NCBI GenBank assembly: GCA_944382835.1
Contig: CALWNP010000023.1
Span: 1-39,087, forward strand
Length of the DNA stretch: 39,087 nucleotides
From: an uncultured Gemmiger sp.
GTDB taxonomy: Bacteria; Bacillota; Clostridia; Oscillospirales; Ruminococcaceae
Direction: 5' to 3'
Part shown: positions 6,992 through 15,032 of the stretch, piece after piece
Position numbering within the stretch: position 1 is the first letter of the stretch
Layout of the letters: each line of letters starts with the position of its first letter
Notes under the pieces: model-generated
What the model was told of the DNA's origin: nothing
What the model saw: only the letters and a program-made list of their open reading frames with translations
Databases searched by the model: none
Program-made: the position numbers and the translations under genes

Positions 6992-8044
6992 TCAGTCGGC
7001 GGCGTCGATGAAACCGCCGCCCATCACAAAGCCGCCGCGGTAGAACACCGCACTCTGGCCGGGGGCGGGGGCCCGCACCGGCTCGGGGAAGGTGGCGGTA
7101 TCGGTGCCGTCAAAGTGGCAGGGGACCGCCTTGGCCGCGGAACGGATCTTGACCCGGTAGTCCCCGGCGGGCAGCGGCTTGCCGTCGGGGGTGACGATGC
7201 CGGTCAGACGGATGCTGTTGTTGTACTCCTGCCCGGACTCGGCCAGCTGGATGTCCCCGTTGGACAGGATGGCCTTGACAAAGAGGGGGCGCCCCGCCGC
7301 GATGCCCAGCCCCTTGCGCTGGCCCACTGTGAAGTGATCCACCCCGGCATGGGGGCCCAGATCCTCACCGTCGGGGCCGATGAAGCGGCCGGTGAGAGGC
7401 TTGCCGCCCCGGGCCCGGATGTAGCCGGTGTAGTCTCCGTCGGGGATGAAGCAGATCTCCATGGAATCGGGGGCGTCGGCACAGGCCAGCTCCATATCCC
7501 GGGCAATCTCCCGCACATCCTCCTTCTCGAACTCGCCCAAAGGCAGCACCAGCCGGGACAGAATCTCCTGGGGCAGACGGTAGAGCATATAGGTCTGGTC
7601 CCGGGGCAGGCTTTCGGCCAGGCTCAGCCGGCAGATGCCGTCGGGGCAGAGGCTGACCCGGGCATAGTGGCCGGTGGCGATGTAGCGGAAGCCCAGCTCG
7701 TCGGCCTTCTGGGCCAGCAGCCGGAACTTCACCGCCGGGTTGCAGAGGATGCAGGGGTTGGGGGTGCGCCCGGCACAGTACCCGCTGCAGAAGGGCTCCA
7801 CCACCTCCTCCTCAAAGGCCTGGGCGGCGTCGATGACATGCAGGCGAATCAGCAGCTTGTCGGCGGTTTCCTGGGCCTGGGCCACCGCCTTTTCGTGGGC
7901 GGCGGAAAAGCGGATCACCGCCCCCTCCACATAAAAGCCCTGCTCCTGCAGGATGCGGACGGTGACGCTGGAATCCACGCCGCCGCTCATGCCCACCAGA
8001 ACCTTGTCCTGGGTTTCAAATGTGTTAAATCCAAGGCTGTCCAT
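6992..8044 (-). CDS. mnmA: tRNA 2-thiouridine(34) synthase
   Basis: A 350-residue enzyme that puts sulfur on the wobble uridine of Lys, Glu and Gln tRNAs. The PP-loop GMSGGVDSS ends at residue 26; the nucleophile Cys101 lies in NPCILCNPAVKF and the persulfide Cys198 in EICFI. DQTYMLY, TGHYARV and VGQRKGLGI are also characteristic. The region after the PP-loop is short and carries additional Cys (FCSGYC). ATG 8044 follows GGAG. It is the second gene of a minus-strand operon, 18 bases after rnhA. The sulfur donor is normally a cysteine desulfurase, which is not in the window. Confidence 0.92.
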   Translation of the reverse strand: MDSLGFNTFETQDKVLVGMSGGVDSSVTVRILQEQGFYVEGAVIRFSAAHEKAVAQAQETADKLLIRLHVIDAAQAFEEEVVEPFCSGYCAGRTPNPCILCNPAVKFRLLAQKADELGFRYIATGHYARVSLCPDGICRLSLAESLPRDQTYMLYRLPQEILSRLVLPLGEFEKEDVREIARDMELACADAPDSMEICFIPDGDYTGYIRARGGKPLTGRFIGPDGEDLGPHAGVDHFTVGQRKGLGIAAGRPLFVKAILSNGDIQLAESGQEYNNSIRLTGIVTPDGKPLPAGDYRVKIRSAAKAVPCHFDGTDTATFPEPVRAPAPGQSAVFYRGGFVMGGGFIDAAD

Positions 8045-8062
8045 CGTTGTATACTCCTTTTG

Positions 8063-8524
8063 TCAGGCCTGGCGGCCGCCGTATTTCTTGCTCTGTTCCA
8101 CCGCCAGCCGGTCACAGCGCTCGTTTTCGGGGTGCCCGGCATGGCCCTTGAGCCAGTGGTAGTGGATGACGTGCTTTTCGCTCTCCTCCAGAAGAGGGGC
8201 CCACAGATCGGGGTTGAGAGCGGGGGATTTATCGGCTTTTTTCCAGCCCCGTTTGCGCCATCCCTTGGCCCAGCCCTTTTCCAGCCCGTTGATCACATAC
8301 TGGCTGTCGCTGTACAGGTCGATGTCGCAGGGCTCTTTGAGCTGGCGCAGTGCCTGCAAAAGGCCGGTCAGCTCCATGCGGTTGTTGGTGGTGGACGCCT
8401 CACCCCCCGAGATCTCCTTCTCAAAGACCTTTTCGGCGGTGCGGAACCGCAGGATGGCTCCCCAGCCTCCCGGGCCGGGATTGCCGCTGCAGGCGCCGTC
8501 GGTGTAAATTTCAATATGCTTCAT
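8063..8524 (-). CDS. rnhA: ribonuclease HI
   Basis: A 153-residue RNase HI that cuts the RNA strand of RNA-DNA hybrids such as R-loops and Okazaki primers. The four acidic residues are visible: Asp in [17 protein letters not shown], Glu in NNRMEL, Asp in LYSDSQYV and Asp in NERCDRLA, with the flexible-loop His in [11 protein letters not shown]. The basic handle [15 protein letters not shown] typical of the E. coli-type enzyme is present. It is first in the rnhA-mnmA operon with a promoter ~55 bases upstream. Confidence 0.95.
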   Translation of the reverse strand: MKHIEIYTDGACSGNPGPGGWGAILRFRTAEKVFEKEISGGEASTTNNRMELTGLLQALRQLKEPCDIDLYSDSQYVINGLEKGWAKGWRKRGWKKADKSPALNPDLWAPLLEESEKHVIHYHWLKGHAGHPENERCDRLAVEQSKKYGGRQA

Positions 8525-8578
8525 GGTTTGTCTGTTATCCCTTCATAGATCTGACAATACTGATGATAGTTAATTTGT

Positions 8579-8607
8579 ATTATACCTGTTTTGCAGGGCG
8601 CTGGCAA
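8579..8607 (-). promoter_or_regulatory. promoter of rnhA-mnmA
   Basis: On the minus strand TTGCCA (8607-8602) and TATAAT (8584-8579) are 17 bases apart. The -10 lies in ACAGGTATAATACA, a 14-mer also found at the GntR operon promoter (20260-20273). Confidence 0.75.
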
Positions 8608-8652
8608 CCGGTGTTTTGGCGGTCGAAGCGCCACGGCATCGACGGTTTGAAT

Positions 8653-8681
8653 TTGACAATGCAAAAGTTGGGATTTATAAT
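8653..8681 (+). promoter_or_regulatory. perfect consensus promoter upstream of rnjA
   Basis: TTGACA (8653-8658) and TATAAT (8676-8681) are 17 bases apart with AT-rich flanks, a perfect vegetative promoter. It is divergent from the rnhA promoter and is the likely start of the rnjA housekeeping operon. Confidence 0.85.
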
Positions 8682-8687
8682 AATATC

Positions 8688-8996
8688 AACTGCAATGTCG
8701 TGTTTTCGATCATGGCGGATCAAGGCGCTGCGCGGTGCCGGCAGGACACGGAGTTTCTGTATGCCGGCTTTTCGCTGAATTCCCGGCCCGGCTGCCGGGG
8801 TTACAGCCGCCCTTTGATCCGAAACCGGGCCCGGCCGCGCCTGTTCAGGCGGACTTTTCGCGCCCAACTTTTCCCGGCCCCTGTGATGGCTGATCCAAAC
8901 GGGTAAGACCTGTTGCGAAATACATACAAAGCAAATTCAGGTGCAAGGTACGGAGCGTGCCGCGTGTGCACGCTTCAGCTTTGCCGAAATTTTGAT
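8688..8996 (+). other. long structured 5' leader before rnjA, no recognised RNA family
   Basis: The 482 bases between rnhA and rnjA hold two divergent promoters and then ~310 bases without a convincing gene. Inside, CGGATCAAGGCG (8715-8726) can pair with CGCCctTTGATCCG (8811-8824, two-base bulge), enclosing GCCGGCA/TGCCGGC and CCCGGC/GCCGGG hairpins, which would form a three-way junction. I checked for 6S RNA, RNase P, tmRNA, SRP RNA and common riboswitch cores and recognised none. Short open frames here have no good start or family features. Confidence 0.45.
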
Positions 8997-9006
8997 GGAG
9001 GACAGA

Positions 9007-11010
9007 ATGGAAGATTTCAACAACCAGAACACACCCAAACGCCCGGCCCAGAAACGGCAGCGCCAGCAAGGCGATAACCAGCAAAGCGGCACCCAGAATG
9101 CCAAACCCCGTGCCCCCCGCCGCCGCGCTCCCCGTGCCCAGAATGCCCAGGGCGGCCAGAACACCGCAGCTCCGGCCGAAAAGGCAGCCCCCGCCAAAAC
9201 CGCCCGTGCCCCCCGCCGCCAGGGCCAGAACCGCCGTGCCGCCGAGGGCCAGGCCCCGGCTGCCCGTGCCCCCCGCACCCAGGCGCCCCGCGGCAATGGC
9301 CGCCAGAGCCAGCGCCGGCATCCCTCCTATGATGCCAGCAGCCCCGCCATCCCCATGCACATCTGCCCGCTGGGCGGCCTGGGCGAGGTGGGCAAGAACA
9401 TCACCCTCTACGAGTGCCAGGGGGATATGATCCTCATCGACTGCGGCCTGGTCTTCCCCGATTCCGAGATGTTCGGCATTGACCTGGTCATCCCCGACTT
9501 CACCTATGTGCTGGAGAACAAGGACCGGATCAAGGGGCTGTTCATCACCCACGGCCACGAGGACCATATCGGCGCCCTGCCGTATCTCTTGAAAAAATTC
9601 AATGTGCCGATCTATGCCGCCAAGCTGACCATCGGCCTGATCAAAAACAAACTGGAAGAGCACGGCTTGGCCTCCAGCGCCATCTTCCACGAAATCCGTC
9701 CCCGCCAGAAGGTCCGGCTTGGCTGCTTCACGGTGGAACCCATCCATGTGAACCACTCCATCCCCGACGCTCTGGCCTATGCCATCGAGTGCCCGGCGGG
9801 CATCGTCATCCACACCGGCGACTTCAAGATTGACTACACCCCGCTGTCCGGCGATGCGGTCACCGACCTGTCCACCATTGCCGAGTACGGCCGCCGTGGT
9901 GTGCTGGCTCTGCTGGCGGATTCCACCAACGCCGAGCGCCCCGGCTTTACCGCCACCGAGCAGACGGTGGCCGAAGGGGTGCGGGGGCTGTTTGCCCGGG
10001 CCCGCAAGAAGCGGATCATTGTGGCCACCTTTGCCTCCAACATCTACCGCATCCAGCAGATCATCGATCTGGCCATCGAGAGCGGACGCAAGGTGGCGGT
10101 CAATGGCCGCAGCATGGTCTCCAACACCGAGATGGCCCGGGAACTGGGCTACCTCCATGCCCCGGACAACGTCCTCATCGACATTGAGGAGGTCAACAAG
10201 TACCCGCCGGAAAAGGTGGTGCTGATCACCACCGGCAGCCAGGGCGAGCCGCTCTCGGCCCTCTCCCGGATGGCCCAGGCCAGCCACCGCACCGTCAAGG
10301 TGGGACCCAATGATTTCATCATCATCTCGGCCCGGCCCATCCCCGGCAACGAAAAGACGGTCACCAAGGTGGTCAACGGCCTGCTGGCCCTGGGCGCCGA
10401 GGTCATCTACGAGAATATGTACGACACCCATGTGTCGGGCCATGCCTGCCAGGAGGAGCAGAAGCTGATGCTCACCCTGGCCCATCCCCAGTATTTCCTG
10501 CCGGTGCACGGCGAGTTCAAGCAGCTCAAGCGCCACGCCGAAACCGCCAAGCACCTGGGCTATATCCCGGCACAGAACATCTATATCGCCGAAAACGGCC
10601 AGAACCTGCGGCTGTCGGTGGATTCCCTGACGCTGGAGAGCACCGTCCCGGCCGGGGCCGTCATGGTGGACGGCTACGGCGTGGGCGACGTGGGCAATGT
10701 GGTGTTGCGGGACCGCCATCACCTGTCGGAGGACGGCATCATCATCGTTACCGTGGTGGTGGACAACCGCACCGGCAAGGTGGTCTCCGGGCCCGACCTG
10801 GTCTCCCGCGGCTTTGTCTATGTGCGGGAGAGCGAGGAGCTGATGGACGGCGCCAAGACCCAGGTGGAGATGGCCCTGGACCGCAGCCTGTCCGACAATC
10901 TTCACGATTGGGCCAGCGTCAAGAGCCGGGTGCGGGAGGCTTTGTCCAGCTATATCTATCGCAAGACCAAGCGCAGCCCCATGATCCTGCCGATCCTGAT
11001 GGAAGTCTAA
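9007..11010 (+). CDS. rnj: ribonuclease J with a long basic N-terminal extension
   Basis: A 667-residue metallo-beta-lactamase/beta-CASP RNase, the main 5'-3' exonuclease and endonuclease of mRNA decay in Firmicutes. The catalytic core starts near residue 117 (MHICPLGGLGEVGKN); HGHEDH at 182-187 binds the metals; HTGDFKID, ADSTNAERPGFT, FASNIYRIQQ and VHGEFKQL follow, and the protein ends with the usual MILPILMEV. Unusually, residues ~1-115 are a low-complexity stretch rich in Arg, Ala, Pro and Gln, much longer than in B. subtilis RNase J1. GGAGG lies five bases before the ATG at 9007. It heads the housekeeping operon. J1 or J2 type cannot be assigned. Confidence 0.93.
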   Translation: MEDFNNQNTPKRPAQKRQRQQGDNQQSGTQNAKPRAPRRRAPRAQNAQGGQNTAAPAEKAAPAKTARAPRRQGQNRRAAEGQAPAARAPRTQAPRGNGRQSQRRHPSYDASSPAIPMHICPLGGLGEVGKNITLYECQGDMILIDCGLVFPDSEMFGIDLVIPDFTYVLENKDRIKGLFITHGHEDHIGALPYLLKKFNVPIYAAKLTIGLIKNKLEEHGLASSAIFHEIRPRQKVRLGCFTVEPIHVNHSIPDALAYAIECPAGIVIHTGDFKIDYTPLSGDAVTDLSTIAEYGRRGVLALLADSTNAERPGFTATEQTVAEGVRGLFARARKKRIIVATFASNIYRIQQIIDLAIESGRKVAVNGRSMVSNTEMARELGYLHAPDNVLIDIEEVNKYPPEKVVLITTGSQGEPLSALSRMAQASHRTVKVGPNDFIIISARPIPGNEKTVTKVVNGLLALGAEVIYENMYDTHVSGHACQEEQKLMLTLAHPQYFLPVHGEFKQLKRHAETAKHLGYIPAQNIYIAENGQNLRLSVDSLTLESTVPAGAVMVDGYGVGDVGNVVLRDRHHLSEDGIIIVTVVVDNRTGKVVSGPDLVSRGFVYVRESEELMDGAKTQVEMALDRSLSDNLHDWASVKSRVREALSSYIYRKTKRSPMILPILMEV

Positions 11011-11060
11011 CAGTCTGACGGCGTTTCGGCGGCTTCGGCCAGCCGGGAAGTGAGGAAGTT

Positions 11061-13070
11061 ATGAAGCGACAAGGCGGTTTTGACATCGCAGTGGTGATCT
11101 TTCTGTTGGCGCTGGCCTGCCTGGCGCTGGCGGTGCCGGTGGCCATCATGGCACCCATCTGGCTGGCGGCACCGGCGCTGCTGGTGGTCATGGCCCTCAT
11201 CCTCATTCTGCTGTTCCGCCGCCGTCTGCGCGCCACCATCTACAACAATCTCTGCGGCGTCACCTTCCAGGGCAGCAAGCTCCAGGCCACCCTGGCCGAG
11301 CTGCCGCTGCCGGTGCTGCTGGTCTCGGGCAAGAGCATCCTGTGGTACAACGCTCTGTTCAAGGAAAAACTGCTGGACGGCGCCGATGCGGTGCTGGGCT
11401 CCACCGACCGGGTGCTGCCCGGGCTGGACCTGTCGGTCTGCACCCGTCCCCACGGGCAGGACCTCACCGCCTGCGGCATCCGGTTTACCGCCTATGCCAG
11501 CCCGGCCAAAGGGGAACGAGGGGCCAGCATCGTCTACCTGGTGGACGATACCTTCTATAAGGACACCCTGGACGAGTACGCCGCCAGCCGCCCCGTCTAC
11601 CTCTTCATCGAGATTGACAGCTACGACGAGCTTTTCAACGATATGAAGGACTCGGAGCAGGCCCACGAGCTGGAAACCATCAACCGCCTGTTGGAAGCCT
11701 ACATCGACCGCACCACCGGCTTTCTGCGCCGGGTGTCCAACAGCCGCTTCATCGCGGTGGTGGAGGAGCGGGATGTCCAGTGGATGATCCAGGAAAAATT
11801 CAGCATTCTGGACCAGGTACGGGCGCTGCACCAGAGCGGGATGCTCACCCTCTCCATCGGGGTGGGCCACGGCGGCAAGACACTGCATGAATGCCAGGAG
11901 ATGGCCCGGGAGAGCATCGAGATCGCCCTGGGCCGTGGCGGCGACCAGGCCGCGGTCAAGACAGCCGACGGCTTTGAGTTTTACGGCGGCATCTCCCATG
12001 GGGTGGAAAAGCGCAGTCATGTGCGCTGCCGCATTCTGGCCAACGCTCTGGCCGACCTGATCCGCAACAGCGACAGCGTCATCATCATGGGTCACCGCCA
12101 GAGCGATCTGGATGCCATCGGCTCGGCCATCGGCGTGCTGCGCATCTGCAAGATGTGCGATGTGCCGGCGGTCATTGCGGTACATACCGACACCACCCTG
12201 GCAGGTCCGCTGATCGAGACCTTCCTGCAGGCGGGGGAGAGCCACAACTTTATCGAGCCGGATGAGACATTGGATCTCATCACCCCCCAGACCCTGCTCA
12301 TCGTGGTGGATACCTACCAGAAAAACCTGCTGGAAAGCCAGCAGATCTACGAAAAATGCCAGCGGGTGGTGGTCATTGACCATCACCGGATGGCGGTGGG
12401 CCACATCGACAACGCCCAGCTGCTCTACCACGAGCCCTACGCCTCCAGCACCAGCGAGCTGGTCTGTGAGATGCTGCAGTTCATGCCCACCGAGGGCAAC
12501 ATCACCCCGCTGGAGGCCCAGGCCCTGCTGGCCGGCATCATGCTGGACACCCAGAGCTTTGCCCTCCATGTGGGGGTGCGCACCTTTGAGGCTGCCGCCT
12601 GGCTGCGCAGCCGCGGCGCCCAGACCACCGAGACCAAGGTCCTGTTCAACATCTCCAAGGAGGAGTACGAGGCCCGGGCCGCCATCGTGGAGAGCGCCTA
12701 CATCTACAAGGGCTGTGCCATCGCGGTTTCGGACGAGCTGGACCCCGGCATGGCGGTGGTGCTGCCCATGGCGGCCAACGACCTGCTGACCATCACCGGG
12801 GTGGACGCCGGCTTTGTGGCGGTGGTCAAGAACGGCGGGGTCAACATCTCGGCCCGCAGCATGGGGGCCCTCAACGTCCAGGTGATTCTGGAACCGCTGG
12901 GGGGCGGCGGCCATTTGACCATGGCCGGTGCCCAGCTGAAAAACTGCACCAAGGAGGAGGCCGAGCGCCGCATCAAGGAGCAGATTGACGCCTACCGCGC
13001 TGCCCAGAGCGCCAACCGCACCCCCATCCGCAAACAACGCAAACCCGAGCTGCCGGACAAACGCCGCTGA
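11061..13070 (+). CDS. gdpP: cyclic-di-AMP phosphodiesterase, GdpP-like (DHH/DHHA1)
   Basis: A 669-residue membrane protein with GdpP architecture: two N-terminal membrane helices (about residues 8-52), a PAS-like segment, a degenerate GGDEF domain (~170-300), a DHH domain with GHRQSDLDAIGSAIG from ~344 and VIDHHR near 440, and DHHA1 with GGGGHLTMAGA near 614. GdpP hydrolyses c-di-AMP and so affects potassium balance, osmotic control and beta-lactam tolerance. The GGDEF site lacks a good GGDEF motif, as is usual for GdpP. ATG 11061 follows GGGAAGTGAGGAAG. The order gdpP-rplI-dnaB is conserved in many Firmicutes and supports the call. Confidence 0.92.
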   Translation: MKRQGGFDIAVVIFLLALACLALAVPVAIMAPIWLAAPALLVVMALILILLFRRRLRATIYNNLCGVTFQGSKLQATLAELPLPVLLVSGKSILWYNALFKEKLLDGADAVLGSTDRVLPGLDLSVCTRPHGQDLTACGIRFTAYASPAKGERGASIVYLVDDTFYKDTLDEYAASRPVYLFIEIDSYDELFNDMKDSEQAHELETINRLLEAYIDRTTGFLRRVSNSRFIAVVEERDVQWMIQEKFSILDQVRALHQSGMLTLSIGVGHGGKTLHECQEMARESIEIALGRGGDQAAVKTADGFEFYGGISHGVEKRSHVRCRILANALADLIRNSDSVIIMGHRQSDLDAIGSAIGVLRICKMCDVPAVIAVHTDTTLAGPLIETFLQAGESHNFIEPDETLDLITPQTLLIVVDTYQKNLLESQQIYEKCQRVVVIDHHRMAVGHIDNAQLLYHEPYASSTSELVCEMLQFMPTEGNITPLEAQALLAGIMLDTQSFALHVGVRTFEAAAWLRSRGAQTTETKVLFNISKEEYEARAAIVESAYIYKGCAIAVSDELDPGMAVVLPMAANDLLTITGVDAGFVAVVKNGGVNISARSMGALNVQVILEPLGGGGHLTMAGAQLKNCTKEEAERRIKEQIDAYRAAQSANRTPIRKQRKPELPDKRR

Positions 13071-13126
13071 GCGGCAGACCGGCCGACTTTTGATAAGAAC
13101 CATACCAATACAGGGAGGGAAACCAA

Positions 13127-13573
13127 ATGAAGGTTATTCTGAAACAGGATGTGAAGAGCATCGGCAAAAAGGACGAGATCCATGAGGTCTCGGACGGGTA
13201 CGCCCGCAACTATCTGCTGCCCCGCGGCCTGGCTGCCGCGGCGGACGCCAACGCCCTGAACACCGCCCGCACCAAGAGCGAGGCCAAGGCCCACCACGAA
13301 GCCGAAGCCCGCGCCGCCGCCGAGGCCCTGGCTGCCAAGATCCAGGGCAAGATTGTGGCGGTCAAGGTCAAGGGCGGCGCCTCGGGCAAGCTCTACGGCA
13401 AGGTCACCGGCAAGGATGTGGCCGAGGCCCTGTCCACCTTGGTGGGCACCGAGATCGACAAGAAAAAGGTGGATCTGCCCTCCACCATCCGGGAGTTTGG
13501 CAGCTATGATGCTTCGGTCAAGCTCTACGCTGGGGTGTCTGCCGGCTTCAAAGTCAAGGTGGAAGAACTGTAA
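13127..13573 (+). CDS. rplI: 50S ribosomal protein bL9
   Basis: A 148-residue bL9 protein: N-terminal domain [18 protein letters not shown] with the NYLLPRGLA block that binds 23S rRNA, a long connecting helix (roughly residues 45-80, Ala/Glu/Lys rich) and the C-terminal domain ending VKVKVEEL. L9 influences reading-frame maintenance and translocation. A strong AGGGAGGG precedes the ATG. It sits between gdpP and dnaB, its usual place. Confidence 0.97.
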   Translation: MKVILKQDVKSIGKKDEIHEVSDGYARNYLLPRGLAAAADANALNTARTKSEAKAHHEAEARAAAEALAAKIQGKIVAVKVKGGASGKLYGKVTGKDVAEALSTLVGTEIDKKKVDLPSTIREFGSYDASVKLYAGVSAGFKVKVEEL

Positions 13574-13614
13574 AGCAAGATGACTTTACACCTGCGCCAA
13601 ACAAAAATTTGGCG
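13570..13614 (+). other. two tandem hairpins between rplI and dnaB
   Basis: GTAAAG (13570-13575) pairs with CTTTAC (13584-13589), and CGCCAAA (13595-13601) with TTTGGCG (13608-13614), the second ending at the dnaB ribosome binding site. Neither is followed by a T-run, so they look like mRNA stability or processing elements. Confidence 0.5.
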
Positions 13615-13631
13615 GGAAAGGAGGATGCCCT

Positions 13632-15032
13632 GTGGCAAAAGATGACGGCCTGCTGAGCCTGGCCAACCTGGGCATCCAGATGCCCTACAACATGCAGGCG
13701 GAGCAGAGTGTGCTGGGTGCCGCGCTGATGGACGAGAACGTCCTCAACCGGCTGATGACCGAGCTGGACCCCAGCATGTTCTACTCCGACCAGAACCGTG
13801 CTGTCTTCGAGCAGATGCGGGCGCTTTTCACCGACAGCGAGGCGGTGGATGTCATCACCCTGGTGGACGCCCTGGCCCACAGCGGCGCCTTCAAGAGCGC
13901 CGACGATGCCAAGGTCTACATCGCCCGCATTGCCGAGACGGTGCCCGCCATCTCCAATGTAGATTCCTACATCAAGATTGTGCGGGAAAAGGCCCAGACC
14001 CGCCGCCTCATCGAGGCGGCCCGGGCCATCCTCAGCGAGACTGCGGAGGAGAGCGACGCCAACCTGCTGCTGGAAAGTGCCGAGCAGAAACTCTACGAGA
14101 TCCGCAACGGCCAGGACAAGTCCGGCGTCAAGACCATCCGGGAATCCATCCTGGAGGTTATCGACACCATGCAGAAGCTCAGCGGTGCCGACCGGGACAA
14201 GTTCGCCGGCATTCCCACCGGGTTTACCTACCTGGACACCATCCTCACCGGCCTGGGCCGCTCCGACCTGATCATTCTGGCCGCCCGCCCCGGCATGGGC
14301 AAAACCAGCTTTGCGCTGAACATTGCCACCAACGTGGCCCGGCAGCAGAAGATCCCCACCATCATCTTCAGCCTGGAAATGACCTGCGAGCAGCTGACTG
14401 ACCGCATCCTCTCCAGTACCGCTGGCATCGACAGCCAGGCATTCCGCACCGGCCGTCTCAACAGCTCGGACTGGAGCGATTTTGCCTCCGCCACCTCGCT
14501 GCTCTACAATGTGCCCATCTACATGGACGATTCCTCCGGCATCTCGGTGCCCGAGATCAAGGCCAAGATCCGCCAGATCAACCAGGACCCCAAAAAGGAA
14601 AAGATCGGCCTGGTGGTCATCGACTACCTTCAGCTGATGCAGTCCGCCAAGCGCACCGAGAGCCGGGTGCAGGAAATCAGTGACATCACCCGGAACCTCA
14701 AGATCATGGCCAAGGAACTCAATGTTCCGGTCATTGCCCTGTCCCAGCTTTCTCGTGCGGCGGAAAAAACCTCCGGCCGTTCGGATCATCGCCCGCAGTT
14801 GTCCGACCTGCGTGACTCCGGCTCCATCGAGCAGGACGCCGACGTGGTGCTCTTCCTCTACCGTGCAGCCTACTACAACAGCCAGAACGGGGAGGATGCC
14901 CAGGCCAACGAAAACGAGGCCGAGTGCATCGTGGCCAAAAACCGCCACGGCGAGACCAGCGTGGTCCGCCTGGGCTGGGACGGCGCGCACACCCGGTTCA
15001 GCAATTTGGATGAGATTCATGAACAGTACTGA
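13632..15032 (+). CDS. dnaB: replicative DNA helicase (hexameric 5'-3')
   Basis: A 466-residue DnaB-type helicase. The N-terminal domain (MPYNMQAEQSVLGAALMDENV to about residue 160) is the hexamer and primase-contacting part; the RecA-like domain has Walker A in RPGMGKTSFAL at ~218-228, IIFSLEM, Walker B-like LVVIDYLQLM, LSQLSRAAE and LRDSGSIEQDADVV. It unwinds DNA at the replication fork. The start is a GTG at 13632 with a strong GGAAAGGAGG; no better ATG exists upstream. It overlaps tilS. No intein is seen at the usual P-loop insertion site. Confidence 0.96.
   Translation: MAKDDGLLSLANLGIQMPYNMQAEQSVLGAALMDENVLNRLMTELDPSMFYSDQNRAVFEQMRALFTDSEAVDVITLVDALAHSGAFKSADDAKVYIARIAETVPAISNVDSYIKIVREKAQTRRLIEAARAILSETAEESDANLLLESAEQKLYEIRNGQDKSGVKTIRESILEVIDTMQKLSGADRDKFAGIPTGFTYLDTILTGLGRSDLIILAARPGMGKTSFALNIATNVARQQKIPTIIFSLEMTCEQLTDRILSSTAGIDSQAFRTGRLNSSDWSDFASATSLLYNVPIYMDDSSGISVPEIKAKIRQINQDPKKEKIGLVVIDYLQLMQSAKRTESRVQEISDITRNLKIMAKELNVPVIALSQLSRAAEKTSGRSDHRPQLSDLRDSGSIEQDADVVLFLYRAAYYNSQNGEDAQANENEAECIVAKNRHGETSVVRLGWDGAHTRFSNLDEIHEQY

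Noticed and set aside
8580-8906. Short open frames on both strands in the gap before rnj
   Set aside because: They lack starts with binding sites, overlap the two promoters and show no conserved pattern; a structured leader explains the region better.
8688-8996. 6S RNA, RNase P RNA, tmRNA or SRP RNA in the rnj leader
   Set aside because: I looked for the conserved cores of each and found none; the fold looks like a three-way junction, not the 6S rod or RNase P layout.
8845-10905. Open frame of 686 codons on the minus strand opposite rnj
   Set aside because: It mirrors rnj almost end to end, is rich in His, Gly and Val from reversed GC-rich codons, and shows no family motif; rnj is a clear gene.
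11007-13103. Open frame of 698 codons on the minus strand opposite gdpP
   Set aside because: Same cause: the antisense of a GC-rich gene with few stop codons. No motif or ribosome binding site supports it.
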